From NCBI GenBank assembly GCA_030045215.1, contig JASIBJ010000096.1, positions 1 to 22,265 of the forward strand: DNA of 22,265 nucleotides. Direction: 5' to 3'. Shown here in pieces: positions 15,272 through 22,265 of this stretch. Each line of letters starts with the position of its first letter. The stretch's first letter is position 1. Source of the DNA: Streptosporangiaceae bacterium (GTDB lineage: Bacteria; Actinomycetota; Actinomycetes; Streptosporangiales; Streptosporangiaceae). Below the pieces are notes generated by a model. The model was not told the DNA's origin. It was given only the letters and a program-made list of their open reading frames with translations, and made no database searches. The position numbers were made by a program, and so were the translations under genes.

Positions 15272-15571
15272 TCAGCCCCGCCGACCGCCGGCGACCTCTT
15301 CGCGACCGGCGACGGACAGCCAGGTCACTGTGGCGGACTCGCCCAGCCACACCGCCTTCAGGTCGTCTTTGAGAGTCTGGGCGTGGGTAGGCGCGATGGC
15401 GAAATGCCACGCTGCGCCCCCGGCCGAGTCAGGGACCCATGAGCCGTGAACCTGCTCGGTTAGGTAGGTCAGCAAGTGGACGGTGACCGCCAGCTTGCCG
15501 CGGTTCAGGATCTCCGTACCGGGGCTGACGGTCAAGACCACTTCAGAGGCGTGCCCGGCGGGCTGAGACAT
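15272..15571 (-). CDS. Small hypothetical protein
   Basis: A 99-residue protein that I do not recognise. Its coding character is good: third positions are mostly G or C and a very strong GAGGAGGA ribosome site lies a few bases before the ATG at 15571. There is no signal peptide or membrane segment. The sequence looks like a small alpha/beta domain: strand EVVLTVSPG, then KLAVTVHLLTYLTEQVHGSW, then WHFAIAPTHAQTLKDDLKAVW and a final strand TVTWLSV, with a short charged Gly/Arg tail. It lies between the GNAT gene and the CocE-type gene, all on the minus strand, but gaps of 118 and 165 bases argue against one tight operon. Confidence 0.72.
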   Translation of the reverse strand: MSQPAGHASEVVLTVSPGTEILNRGKLAVTVHLLTYLTEQVHGSWVPDSAGGAAWHFAIAPTHAQTLKDDLKAVWLGESATVTWLSVAGREEVAGGRRG

Positions 15572-15652
15572 GCTCTTCCTCCTCGGGTGCGGAGAGCGTG
15601 TTGCAATTGGCATGCAGCGGCCTGCTCACGAATTCACTAGCTTGCACCGGGC

Positions 15653-15688
15653 CCTACAAGCCGATGATCCGACTGCTGCGCCTACAAG
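15653..15688. repeat. Pair of 8-base direct repeats upstream of the small hypothetical gene
   Basis: CCTACAAG occurs at 15653-15660 and again at 15681-15688, a spacing of 28 bases, in the gap between the GNAT stop and the small gene start. On the minus strand this reads CTTGTAGG. It may be a regulator site. The remainder of the 165-base gap is comparatively AT-rich and otherwise featureless. Confidence 0.35.
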
Positions 15689-15736
15689 TGAAGGGGGCAA
15701 TACGAGCCGTGCTCATCAGGAGGACCTGGCGATCGG

Positions 15737-16690
15737 CTAGGCGGCTCTGCTGGCCGGCCGGATCTCCCACGATGTCCACAACGGGCGGTAGCCCATGCGA
15801 TTCCAGAACGGCGCTGCCAGCGGGTTGAGCTGCGCGTGGTGCAACAGCGTGACAGCGGCCCCGGTCGAGTCGAGTTCGCGGTGCAGATGCCGGACCAGGG
15901 CCGTTCCGACTCCGGTCCCGCGCGCTCTCGGCAGCACAGACATGGCTCCCAGGTAGGCGACAGGCCGGGGGCGGATCAACGGCGCGACCCAGCCGGCCGC
16001 CTCGGGCGGGTCGGCCTGAACCATTCCGATGGCCTCGCCGTCACGTTCAGCCAGCCAGATCCACGGCCGCGCCGCGTCCAGCGTCCGCGCCGCGGACTCG
16101 CGCAGGCGGCTGGCCGTATCGGGGCGGACAGTGACCGAACCGAAGTGCGCGTCGTAGCGCATCATCGCCATGCCAAGCCGCTCAAGTGCGTCCAGGTCAC
16201 CTGGTCCGGCCTCGCGTATGCGCAAGCCGGCCTCGCTGGCGGCGACCGTACTGCCGCCGCCGGCCCGCACCGCCGGTCTCGCTGCAATGACCGTCAGCGG
16301 GCGCAGCCCGTGCTCAAGCAGCGCCCGCACTCCTTCGACGTCGCGGCTCGGCCACCTGACCATGGCCTCGCTGTCCCCGTCGGCGGCACCCTGCTGGCAA
16401 ACCAGGTGCATTCGCCACCGCTCAAGCAACCGGCTGAGACTCTCGCCGACATCGGGTCCGGCGACAAGCGGAGTGAGCGCAAACTGATGGGCCGCGCCCC
16501 AGGCTAGCTCCAGACTCCCGGGCGCCAGATGCGCGTGCCTGCAGAGCCCTGAGGCGACGACGTGTCCGTCGGCCGAGGCCACGGTTAGATCGGCGCCGCA
16601 CGTCGTGCTCTGCTCGCCGGGCTCCGGCAGCATGGGATCGATAGCCCGCCAGCGGCTCGCGACCTCGGCCGCAGGAGTCCCGCTCATCAC
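15737..16690 (-). CDS. GNAT family N-acetyltransferase (two-lobed)
   Basis: A 317-residue protein, about twice the length of a single GNAT domain. The C-terminal half (about 156-310) is a clear acetyltransferase: LRIREAGPGDLDALERL opens it, AYLGAMSVLPRARGTGVGTAL (246-265) is the acetyl-CoA-binding motif A, and LNPLAAPFWNRMGYRPL is the closing motif B. The N-terminal half (about 1-140) lacks a usable coenzyme motif and is probably a degenerate GNAT-like lobe, as in other double-GNAT proteins. The acceptor is unknown. The GTG at 16690 has a GGAGGA site seven bases upstream; an ATG directly after it is the alternative start. It is divergent from the amidase gene with 122 bases between starts. 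Confidence 0.88.
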   Translation of the reverse strand: MMSGTPAAEVASRWRAIDPMLPEPGEQSTTCGADLTVASADGHVVASGLCRHAHLAPGSLELAWGAAHQFALTPLVAGPDVGESLSRLLERWRMHLVCQQGAADGDSEAMVRWPSRDVEGVRALLEHGLRPLTVIAARPAVRAGGGSTVAASEAGLRIREAGPGDLDALERLGMAMMRYDAHFGSVTVRPDTASRLRESAARTLDAARPWIWLAERDGEAIGMVQADPPEAAGWVAPLIRPRPVAYLGAMSVLPRARGTGVGTALVRHLHRELDSTGAAVTLLHHAQLNPLAAPFWNRMGYRPLWTSWEIRPASRAA

Positions 16691-16800
16691 CTGGCCTTCC
16701 TCCGGGCGCCTGGCCGCTGCGCCCCAGAGCGCCCGTCGGCCGTATCGGCTCGCGCAAGCCTAGCCGTCGCAGATGGGCTGATTAAAGGGCCGAACGGTCA

Positions 16801-16806
16801 TATCCT
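16801..16806 (+). promoter_or_regulatory. -10 box of leaderless amidase gene
   Basis: TATCCT, a TANNNT match, ends six bases before the GTG at 16813, the spacing expected if the transcript begins on the start codon. No ribosome site is present. A possible weak -35 region (TGATTA, around 16778) lies about 17 bases upstream. Confidence 0.55.
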
Positions 16807-16812
16807 GCGCAT

Positions 16813-18303
16813 GTGGTTACGAGATATGCCGATTACGGCGGGCGCGGTCTGCCGGCAACCGATGTCTGCATGCAGGACGCCGTTGCCATCGCCGGGTTGC
16901 TGCGGCGCCGTGAGGTGTCGGCCCGCGAGGTCGTGTCGGCGCATATAGCCAGGATCGAAGCTTTCGACCCGGCCATCAACGCTGTCGTGACCCGGACCTT
17001 CGAAGCGGCCCTGGCCCGCGCCGCGTCCGCCGACGACGCCATGTCCCGTGGCCGCGCGCTTGGCCTGCTGCACGGCCTTCCGGTGGCGCATAAGGACCTC
17101 GCTGAGACCAAGGGGGTCCGGACGACGTATGGATCGCCGCTATTCGCCGCGAACGTGCCGCAGCGCGATGCGCTGGTCGTGCAGCGCATGGCCCAAGCGG
17201 GCGCCATCAGCCTGGGGAAGACGAACGTGCCCGAGTTCGGCGCAGGCTCGCATACGGTCAACGCGGTCTTCGGCGCCACGCACAACCCCTACCACCACGG
17301 CCGCACCGCTGGCGGCAGCAGCGGTGGTGCCGCTGCCGCCCTGGCCGCCCGGTTCATCGCACTGGCCGATGGCAGCGACTTGGGCGGGTCGCTGCGTAAC
17401 CCGGCCAGCTTCTGCAACGTCGTCGGGTTTCGGCCGAGCCCGGGCCGCGTCCCGGGATGGCCGCTAGCGGATGTGGCCGACATGTTCGGCGTGGCCGGGC
17501 CCATGGGACGGACGGTCGCCGACGCCGCGCTTTTGCTGGCCGTCCTGGCCGGTCCAGACCCTCGGGTCCCGCTGGCGCTCGACCAGCCGCCGCCGGCCGT
17601 CAGCGATCCCGCGCAGATTCGCGCCGTGCTCGAACGCGATCTCACCGGGATCAAGATCGCCTGGAGCCCGGACCTCGGCCTGCCGGTCGAGGCCGACGTG
17701 CTGGATGTCCTGAATCCCGCTCGGCACGTTCTGACGGGGCTCGGCGCTGAGGTCATCGACGCGACGCCCGACCTGTCGGGAGCGGACGAAGTCTTCCGCA
17801 CGTTCCGCGCCTTCGCATTCGCAACCTTCCGGGCCGATCTGCTCGACAGGCACCCGGACCTGCTCGGCCCGAACGTGACCTGGAACATTCTGCGGGGTCG
17901 GGAACTCACGACCGCCGACCTGAGCCGCGCTACCGTGCTGCGCGCCGAACTGGCGGAACGGATAAACGCCTTCTTCGACGACGTTGAGATCCTCGCCTGC
18001 CCGGTCAGCCAGGTGGCGCCGTTCGACGTCACGCTCGACTGGGTGCACGAGATCAACGGTCGGCCGCTGCGGACTTACCTGGACTGGATGGCGTCGGCCT
18101 ACCTCATATCGGCGACGGGCCTGCCCGCCGTCAGCGTGCCCGCCGGCTTCACGACTGCGGGCCTGCCGGTAGGCCTGCAACTAGTCGCCAGGCGCCGGGC
18201 TGACTGGGACCTGCTGGCCGTCGCGCACGCCTTCGAGTCTGCGACCGGCCATGGCAGCAAAGTGCCAGAGTCCACGCCGTCCCTGACCGCCGCCCCCTCC
18301 TGA
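16813..18303 (+). CDS. Amidase (amidase-signature family)
   Basis: A 496-residue amidase-signature enzyme that hydrolyses a carboxamide. The Ser-cisSer-Lys triad is complete: Lys94 (AHKDL), cis-Ser169 (GGSSGG) and nucleophile Ser193 (DLGGSLRNP), with FCNVVGFRPSPGRVP after it. The C-terminus SATGLPAVSVPAGF and LPVGLQLVARR is also typical. The ASFCNVVGF variant and length fit general amidases rather than GatA, and no GatB or GatC gene is nearby, so a role in tRNA-Gln synthesis is unlikely. The acceptor substrate is unknown. The GTG start is chosen because a TATCCT box sits six bases before it (leaderless); the overlapping ATG at 16811 is in another frame. Confidence 0.94.
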   Translation: MVTRYADYGGRGLPATDVCMQDAVAIAGLLRRREVSAREVVSAHIARIEAFDPAINAVVTRTFEAALARAASADDAMSRGRALGLLHGLPVAHKDLAETKGVRTTYGSPLFAANVPQRDALVVQRMAQAGAISLGKTNVPEFGAGSHTVNAVFGATHNPYHHGRTAGGSSGGAAAALAARFIALADGSDLGGSLRNPASFCNVVGFRPSPGRVPGWPLADVADMFGVAGPMGRTVADAALLLAVLAGPDPRVPLALDQPPPAVSDPAQIRAVLERDLTGIKIAWSPDLGLPVEADVLDVLNPARHVLTGLGAEVIDATPDLSGADEVFRTFRAFAFATFRADLLDRHPDLLGPNVTWNILRGRELTTADLSRATVLRAELAERINAFFDDVEILACPVSQVAPFDVTLDWVHEINGRPLRTYLDWMASAYLISATGLPAVSVPAGFTTAGLPVGLQLVARRRADWDLLAVAHAFESATGHGSKVPESTPSLTAAPS

Positions 18304-18330
18304 TGGGCGGCAAGCCGCTGCGCTGAGCGC

Positions 18331-18346
18331 CTGGCGGGTCAGCCAG
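18331..18346 (+). terminator. Possible hairpin after amidase gene
   Basis: CTGGC (18331-18335) pairs with GCCAG (18342-18346) around a six-base loop, about 28 bases after the amidase stop. A small perfect palindrome, GCGGC-AA-GCCGC, precedes it at 18307-18318. No T-tract is present, so this is a weak terminator call. Confidence 0.28.
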
Positions 18347-18450
18347 CCGTGTATCAACGCAGCTCACGCACGTTCGGCAGTGGTTTCGTCACGATCACCG
18401 GCAGTGCGCATTCAATGGCCGGCAGCCTGGGTATGACGCGGTGACGCGCA

Positions 18451-18462
18451 GACCCGAGGGTC
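18451..18462. promoter_or_regulatory. Palindrome upstream of DUF4331 gene
   Basis: GACCC-GA-GGGTC is a perfect palindrome 35 bases before the DUF4331 start, in a 194-base gap that otherwise shows no gene. It may be an operator for the DUF4331 gene. I could not identify a confident -10/-35 pair. Confidence 0.3.
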
Positions 18463-18497
18463 CGCTCTGATCCCACTCAAACGGGAAGGAATACGGC

Positions 18498-19520
18498 ATG
18501 TCCCATCATCTCGATACGCCGCTCGCAGGCCAGAGCGGCCAGCTCTATCTTGATGACCTGTACGTGTTCCCAGGTCAGTCCAGCACGGTACTGGTCATGG
18601 ACGTCAATTCCGACGTCAACGGCCGGCATTCTGAGCCAGGGTTCCACCCCGAGGCCCGCTATGAGTTCCACGTGCACTTCGACGGAGCGGCATTCGAGAC
18701 TCTTACATACCGGACGTTCTTTGGCGAAGCCGACACATCGGGACGACAGGCCCTGCAGGTGCACGCCCTGACCGGCGAGCAGGCCAGAGAGGACTCCGCC
18801 GCTGGCGAACTGGTACTCGAAGGCCGGACTGGCGAAGCGGTCAGTGCTGACGGCACCCGGGCCTGGGCCGGGCGTATCGGCGACTCGTTCTATATCGACC
18901 TGTCGTTGCTCGCGATCGTTAACGCGGCGGTGGCAGCCGGGACCGCACCGGACCTGTCAGCCTGGGAGCCGGAGAACGCCCAGAACAGCTTCGCCAACAC
19001 GACCGTCGATTCCATCGTGCTGGAGATCTCCCACCAGCATCCGCAGCTGAAGCCGGGCGCCCGCACGGGCGTCTGGTCAGCAACAAAACTCGCTACCGAC
19101 GCGGGTGGCTGGCGGCAGATTAATCGCGCCGGCCACCCCATGATGTGGCCGATCTTCTGGCCCGACGACACCGACTTCTCCAACCCCGCGAACGCTCGGC
19201 ACCCATCAGAAGACCTCAGCGCCGCGGGCAAGTACACCGCTGACCAAGTCGCCGCCGTGGTGTCGGCCAGCGGCACCTCAGACGACCCCCACGGTTACGG
19301 CCAGATCGTGGCCCGGCGGCTGTTCCCTGACGTCCTGCCGTACGTGGTAGGCACGCCGGCGACTTACGGCTTCGCCGCCTTCAACGGCCGGACGCGGGCC
19401 GACAACGCGCCCGAGGCGATGCTGTCCCTGGTCACCAACACCGCCGTCCGGTCAGGGTTGAAGCCATCCGTGGCCGAGCATCTGCGAGAAGCCGAATTCC
19501 CCTACGTCGTCCCGCAGTGA
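18498..19520 (+). CDS. DUF4331 domain-containing protein
   Basis: A 340-residue protein of the DUF4331 family, of unknown function. The N-terminus SHHLDTPLAGQSGQLYLDDLYVF and the nearby VLVMDVNSDVNG are hallmarks of the family, followed by FHPEARYEFHVHFDG. The His- and Asp-rich start (His3, His4, Asp6, Asp19, Asp20) looks capable of metal binding, which is inference. Unlike many secreted DUF4331 proteins, this one has no signal peptide, so it should be cytoplasmic. A good GGAAGGA ribosome site lies seven bases before the ATG. The next gene follows after a hairpin and its own -10 box, so this is probably a single-gene unit. Confidence 0.88.
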   Translation: MSHHLDTPLAGQSGQLYLDDLYVFPGQSSTVLVMDVNSDVNGRHSEPGFHPEARYEFHVHFDGAAFETLTYRTFFGEADTSGRQALQVHALTGEQAREDSAAGELVLEGRTGEAVSADGTRAWAGRIGDSFYIDLSLLAIVNAAVAAGTAPDLSAWEPENAQNSFANTTVDSIVLEISHQHPQLKPGARTGVWSATKLATDAGGWRQINRAGHPMMWPIFWPDDTDFSNPANARHPSEDLSAAGKYTADQVAAVVSASGTSDDPHGYGQIVARRLFPDVLPYVVGTPATYGFAAFNGRTRADNAPEAMLSLVTNTAVRSGLKPSVAEHLREAEFPYVVPQ

Positions 19521-19529
19521 CGCGCTCCT

Positions 19530-19551
19530 CCCTGGTTGCGCCGGGCCAGGG
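19530..19551 (+). terminator. Hairpin after DUF4331 gene
   Basis: CCCTGG (19530-19535) pairs perfectly with CCAGGG (19546-19551) around a ten-base loop, starting ten bases after the stop codon. No T-tract follows. The position fits a terminator for the DUF4331 gene. Confidence 0.4.
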
Positions 19552-19636
19552 TAAGGTTCCCGCGCCTCCGGGATGCCGCCCCGTTCTGCCGCTTCACCCG
19601 CCCCGGCTACGACCTTCTTCACCGCTGCCCGGCGGA

Positions 19637-19642
19637 TAGCAT
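19637..19642 (+). promoter_or_regulatory. -10 box of leaderless DUF2461 gene
   Basis: TAGCAT, a TANNNT match, ends six bases before the GTG at 19649, with no ribosome site. This is the same spacing as for the amidase and MBL-fold genes and supports the GTG start. Confidence 0.55.
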
Positions 19643-19648
19643 GCGCAG

Positions 19649-20275
19649 GTGGGGACGCGCTTCCACGGGTGGCCAGAACAGGCGTACGCCGTACTGCTGA
19701 AGCTGGGCGGCGAGCCGTCGCGCGGGACGCGGGAGCTCGTACGGCGCGACCGCGAGGAGCAGGTGCGTCAGCCGATGATCGACCTCCTCAACGATCTCGC
19801 GGACATCGACCCGTGGTACGAGGACTTCGCCGTCTGGCGCTACGCCAGCACCGCCTTCTGGTGGCAGAACCAGTGCGCGGTCGTCCGGGTAGCCCGCAAC
19901 ATCGACATCACCTTCCGGCTCAACCTCGACGGCCTGCGGATCAAGGCCGGCTGGTGGTACGCCGACCCTGAGCAGATCGCACTGTTCCGTAAGGCGACCG
20001 CGTCGGACGAGAGCGGGCGAGCGCTGGAAGCCCTCGTCTCATCGCTCGCCGCAGACGGGCACGAGATCCTCGGCGACGTCATGAAGCGCGTCCCGCGCGG
20101 CTACCCTGCCGATCATCCCCGTGCCGACCTGCTCAAGCACCGCTCGCTGACCGCCGCGCGCGAGCTTGAGTACGACGCCGTGCGTGACGTCGAGCCGGTG
20201 CACCGCTCGTGCGAGCGGATGCGTCCGCTGCTCGGCTGGCTCTCCCGCCACGTGGTCGTCTCGCCGGCCGGGTAG
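19649..20275 (+). CDS. DUF2461 family protein
   Basis: A 208-residue soluble protein of the DUF2461 (TIGR02453) family, with unknown function. The fold starts around RFHGWPEQAYAVLLKLG; the middle strand GLRIKAGWWYADPEQIALFRKA corresponds to the conserved pattern of glycine, aromatic pair and FR; and the C-terminal MKRVPRGYPADHPRADLLKHRSL is the most diagnostic block (KR-PRGY-DHP-LL). No signal peptide or catalytic triad is recognised. The leaderless GTG start has TAGCAT six bases before it. Its stop codon lies 11 bases before the aminotransferase start, and the stop is itself part of that gene's presumed -10 box, so the two may be expressed separately or together. Confidence 0.82.
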   Translation: MGTRFHGWPEQAYAVLLKLGGEPSRGTRELVRRDREEQVRQPMIDLLNDLADIDPWYEDFAVWRYASTAFWWQNQCAVVRVARNIDITFRLNLDGLRIKAGWWYADPEQIALFRKATASDESGRALEALVSSLAADGHEILGDVMKRVPRGYPADHPRADLLKHRSLTAARELEYDAVRDVEPVHRSCERMRPLLGWLSRHVVVSPAG

Positions 20276-20278
20276 GCT
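20273..20278 (+). promoter_or_regulatory. -10 box, overlapping a stop codon, for the class-IV aminotransferase gene
   Basis: TAGGCT fits TANNNT, lies eight bases before the GTG at 20287 and begins with the TAG stop codon of the DUF2461 gene. No ribosome site is visible. The call is weaker than the other leaderless boxes because the first three bases are fixed as a stop codon. Confidence 0.38.
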
Positions 20279-20286
20279 GGCCCTTC

Positions 20287-21063
20287 GTGATCCAGGCTGC
20301 GGGACTTACGCTTGAGATCAACGGCCGGGCAGCGACGGCCGGCGAGCTCAGGGCCCTGGCCCTGAATGGTTACGGCCATTTCACCGCGATGCAGGTGCGG
20401 GACCGCCGCACCCGCGGGCTGCAGCTGCACCTTGACCGCCTGGAAGCGGCCAGCCGGGAAATGTTCGGGGCCACGCTGGACGGCGGTCAGGTGCGGGGCC
20501 TCATCCGGCATGCCCTCGGCGCCGAGGTGCGCGATGCGTCAGTCCGCGTGATCGTGCAGCAGCCCGTCGAGGAGGAGCCGCCCTGGGTCACGGTCACCGT
20601 GCGCCCGCCCGCAGGTCCGCTGCCGGATTCCAGGCTGCGATCGGTTGCGTATCAGCGCTCCGTGGCTCACATCAAGCACACCGGTGACTTCGGGCAGGGC
20701 TATTACGGTCGGCTGGCCGAGCGGAACGGATTCGATGAGGCGCTGCTGACCGGCCCTGACGGCCTGATCTCGGAGGGCTCGGTGACCAACATCGGGTTCT
20801 TCGACGGCACGGCGGTCGTATGGCCGGCTGCCGCGATGCTCACGGGAATCACGATGCGCCTTGTCCAGGCCCGGATTGCGCTGCCGCAGCGCCATAGCCC
20901 CGTTCGCATCGCAGATCTCGGCTCGTTCGCGGCTGCGTTCATGACGAACTCACACGGCGTGGCTGCGGTGACGGAGGTTGACGGCCGCACGCTGGCCGTC
21001 GACGCGGCGTTCATCGGGATGCTGAAGGACCGCTACGAGTCCGTGCCGTGGGACGAGATCTGA
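20287..21063 (+). CDS. Aminotransferase class IV family protein
   Basis: A 258-residue pyridoxal-phosphate enzyme of fold type IV, the group that includes branched-chain aminotransferase, D-amino acid aminotransferase and aminodeoxychorismate lyase. The PLP-binding Lys130 lies in HIKHTGDF, preceded by the arm HLDRLEAASREMF (48-60). The family block EALLTGPDGLISEGSVTNIGFF (151-172) carries the conserved Glu163. The length is at the short end of the family, and the gene has no pabA/pabB or ilv neighbours, so I cannot choose between the reactions. The GTG at 20287 is the likely start; an open frame back to 20209 would overlap the DUF2461 gene by 67 bases. It is convergent with nadE, 22 bases apart. 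Confidence 0.87.
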   Translation: MIQAAGLTLEINGRAATAGELRALALNGYGHFTAMQVRDRRTRGLQLHLDRLEAASREMFGATLDGGQVRGLIRHALGAEVRDASVRVIVQQPVEEEPPWVTVTVRPPAGPLPDSRLRSVAYQRSVAHIKHTGDFGQGYYGRLAERNGFDEALLTGPDGLISEGSVTNIGFFDGTAVVWPAAAMLTGITMRLVQARIALPQRHSPVRIADLGSFAAAFMTNSHGVAAVTEVDGRTLAVDAAFIGMLKDRYESVPWDEI

Positions 21064-21085
21064 GCGGGTGCCGGCTCGCGAGCTG

Positions 21086-22265
21086 TCAGTCGCAGCGGGG
21101 CTCGCGCCAGCGGCTGGTGATCGGCAGCCTCCGGTCGCGGCCGAAGTTCTTGGCCGAGATCTTCGGGCCCGGCGGATACTGGCGGCGCTTGTACTCCGAC
21201 CGGTCCACCAACTGGATCACGCGCTCGACCAGTTCGGGATCGTAGCCCGCGGCCACCAGTTCGGCCGCGCCCTCGTCCTGCTCCACGTAGTCGTCGAGCA
21301 GCGGGTCGAGTACGTAATAGTCGGGCAGCGAGTCAGAATCCAGCTGCCCAGGCGAGAGCTCGGCGCTTGGCGGCTTGGTGATCGAATTCTCCGGGATCGG
21401 CGGCGTCTCGCCGTGCTCGGCGGCCTGCTGGTTCCGCCACCGGGCGAGATCCCAGACGGTCGTCTTCGGAACATCCTTGATCGGCCCGAAGCCGCCGGCC
21501 GAGTCCCCGTAGAGCGTCGAGTACCCGGTGGCCAGCTCGCTCTTATTTCCGGTGGTCAGGACCAGGTGGCCCTCCTCGTTGGACAACCCCATCAAGATCA
21601 TTCCCCGGATTCTGGCCTGCAGGTTCTCGGCCGCGAGGCCGTGCAGGTCGATGCTGGCCGCGAAGCTGTCCATCATTGGCTTGATCGGGACAATCCTGGC
21701 CCGCACACCCTGCCGCTCCACCAGGTCCTCGGCATCGCTGACGGAGTGGTCGGAGGAGTACGGGCTCGGCATGAGCACGACGTGGACACGGTCGGCGCCG
21801 AGCGCGTCCGCAGCGATCGTGGCCGTCAGCGCGGAGTCGATGCCGCCGGACAGCGCGAGGATCACCGAGCCGAAGCCGTTCTTGCGGACGTAGTCCCTGA
21901 CGCCCAGTTCCAGCGCGCCGTAGATCTCGGCCAGATCCGACAGGCGCGGCCAGAGCATCGGAGCCGCCAGCGGGGACTCGGGCTCGGGGGCGGGAAGCGA
22001 GGCAAGTTCTATTCGCTCGATGGTCATGATCGTGCCGTCGGCTGCGTCGACGGCCTGGCGGCCGACCGGGCGGTCCTGATCAGCGGCAGTGAGGTCCAGG
22101 TCGGCCATGACCAGCGCCTCCTCGAACTGGGGTCCGCGGGCCAGCAGATCGCCGCCGGGGGAGACGATGATCGAGTCGCCGTCGAACACAAGCTCGTCCT
22201 GGCCGCCCACTAGGTTGGTGTAGGCCAGGACGGCGCCAGCCTCGCGCGCGCGCCGCTGGCACAGT
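21086..22265 (-). CDS. nadE: Glutamine-dependent NAD+ synthetase, N-terminus cut by window edge
   Basis: The enzyme makes NAD from nicotinic acid adenine dinucleotide with ATP and glutamine-derived ammonia. The reading frame stays open to the right edge, so only the 3' portion is present. The visible N-terminal part, AYTNLVGGQDELVFDGDS, belongs to the nitrilase-like glutaminase domain; its Glu-Lys-Cys catalytic residues, except those seen here, lie outside the window. The synthetase domain follows with the PP-loop LALSGGIDSALT, then SDAEDLVERQGV, TTGNKSELATGYSTLYGDSAGGF and PPSAELSPGQ-D-D-LPDY, all hallmarks of the family. The C-terminus RRQYPPGPKISAKNFGRDRRLPI is typical. The GTG at 22210 is internal, not the start. 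It is convergent with the aminotransferase gene. Confidence 0.97.
   Translation of the reverse strand, partial: LCQRRAREAGAVLAYTNLVGGQDELVFDGDSIIVSPGGDLLARGPQFEEALVMADLDLTAADQDRPVGRQAVDAADGTIMTIERIELASLPAPEPESPLAAPMLWPRLSDLAEIYGALELGVRDYVRKNGFGSVILALSGGIDSALTATIAADALGADRVHVVLMPSPYSSDHSVSDAEDLVERQGVRARIVPIKPMMDSFAASIDLHGLAAENLQARIRGMILMGLSNEEGHLVLTTGNKSELATGYSTLYGDSAGGFGPIKDVPKTTVWDLARWRNQQAAEHGETPPIPENSITKPPSAELSPGQLDSDSLPDYYVLDPLLDDYVEQDEGAAELVAAGYDPELVERVIQLVDRSEYKRRQYPPGPKISAKNFGRDRRLPITSRWREPRCD

Noticed and set aside
21074..21083. Perfect palindrome GCTCGCGAGC between the aminotransferase and nadE stops, considered as a terminator
   Set aside because: The stem would leave at most a two-base loop, and there is no T-tract on either side.
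21068..22213. Open frame of 381 codons opposite nadE
   Set aside because: The minus strand encodes conserved NAD synthetase motifs throughout; the plus-strand frame has shadow composition only.
1..22265. Mobile elements, CRISPR arrays, tRNA or rRNA genes
   Set aside because: No transposase, integrase, regularly spaced repeat set or cloverleaf-like sequence was seen on either strand.

Overview
The window is GC-rich, gene-dense chromosomal DNA from an actinomycete. Pointers are the very high G+C in third codon positions, GTG/TTG starts, several start codons placed directly behind a TANNNT -10 box (leaderless transcripts), a methionine aminopeptidase of the mycobacterial MapB (type 1c) kind, a coenzyme F420:NADPH reductase, tandem MMPL pumps, and an actinobacterial glutamine-dependent NAD synthetase. 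The genus cannot be fixed from the sequence. I see no rRNA, tRNA, CRISPR array, insertion sequence or phage gene, and no gene-free stretch longer than about 200 bases.

Layout from left to right. (1) 1-2731: the tail of one MMPL transporter, a strong hairpin, then a complete paralogous MMPL transporter. (2) 2785-3842: map on the minus strand, divergent from a tiny acidic, Trp-rich protein, with only 14 bases between the two start codons. (3) 4040-6999: three consecutive plus-strand genes, each encoding a duplicated YbjQ-like (UPF0145, putative heavy-metal-binding) domain, six domains in all. This is the most unusual locus here. (4) 7067-8482: an unrecognised minus-strand protein with a possible SIS-like half, and an F420:NADPH reductase. 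(5) 8535-9413: panB (pantothenate synthesis), separated by an AT-rich promoter/operator island from an MFS drug-efflux gene with its own TetR-family repressor (9594-11827). (6) 11862-13537: a leaderless metallo-beta-lactamase-fold hydrolase translationally coupled to a DUF2891 protein, whose stop codon overlaps that of a convergent CocE/NonD hydrolase (13534-15153). (7) 15272-16690: a 99-residue unknown protein and a GNAT acetyltransferase, both minus strand. (8) 16813-21063: amidase, DUF4331 protein, DUF2461 protein and a class-IV aminotransferase, all plus strand. (9) 21086 to the right edge: nadE on the minus strand, cut by the window edge.

Most genes are independent metabolic or defence-neutral units. 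Those that clearly act together are the MFS pump with TetR (self-regulated efflux), the MBL-fold/DUF2891 pair (overlapping ATGA) and the three-gene YbjQ cluster (one direction, short gaps, shared domain plan and a shared C-terminal tail motif). The best candidate for an undescribed system is the YbjQ cluster. Its families are known only as putative metal binders, so any function for it here is inference.
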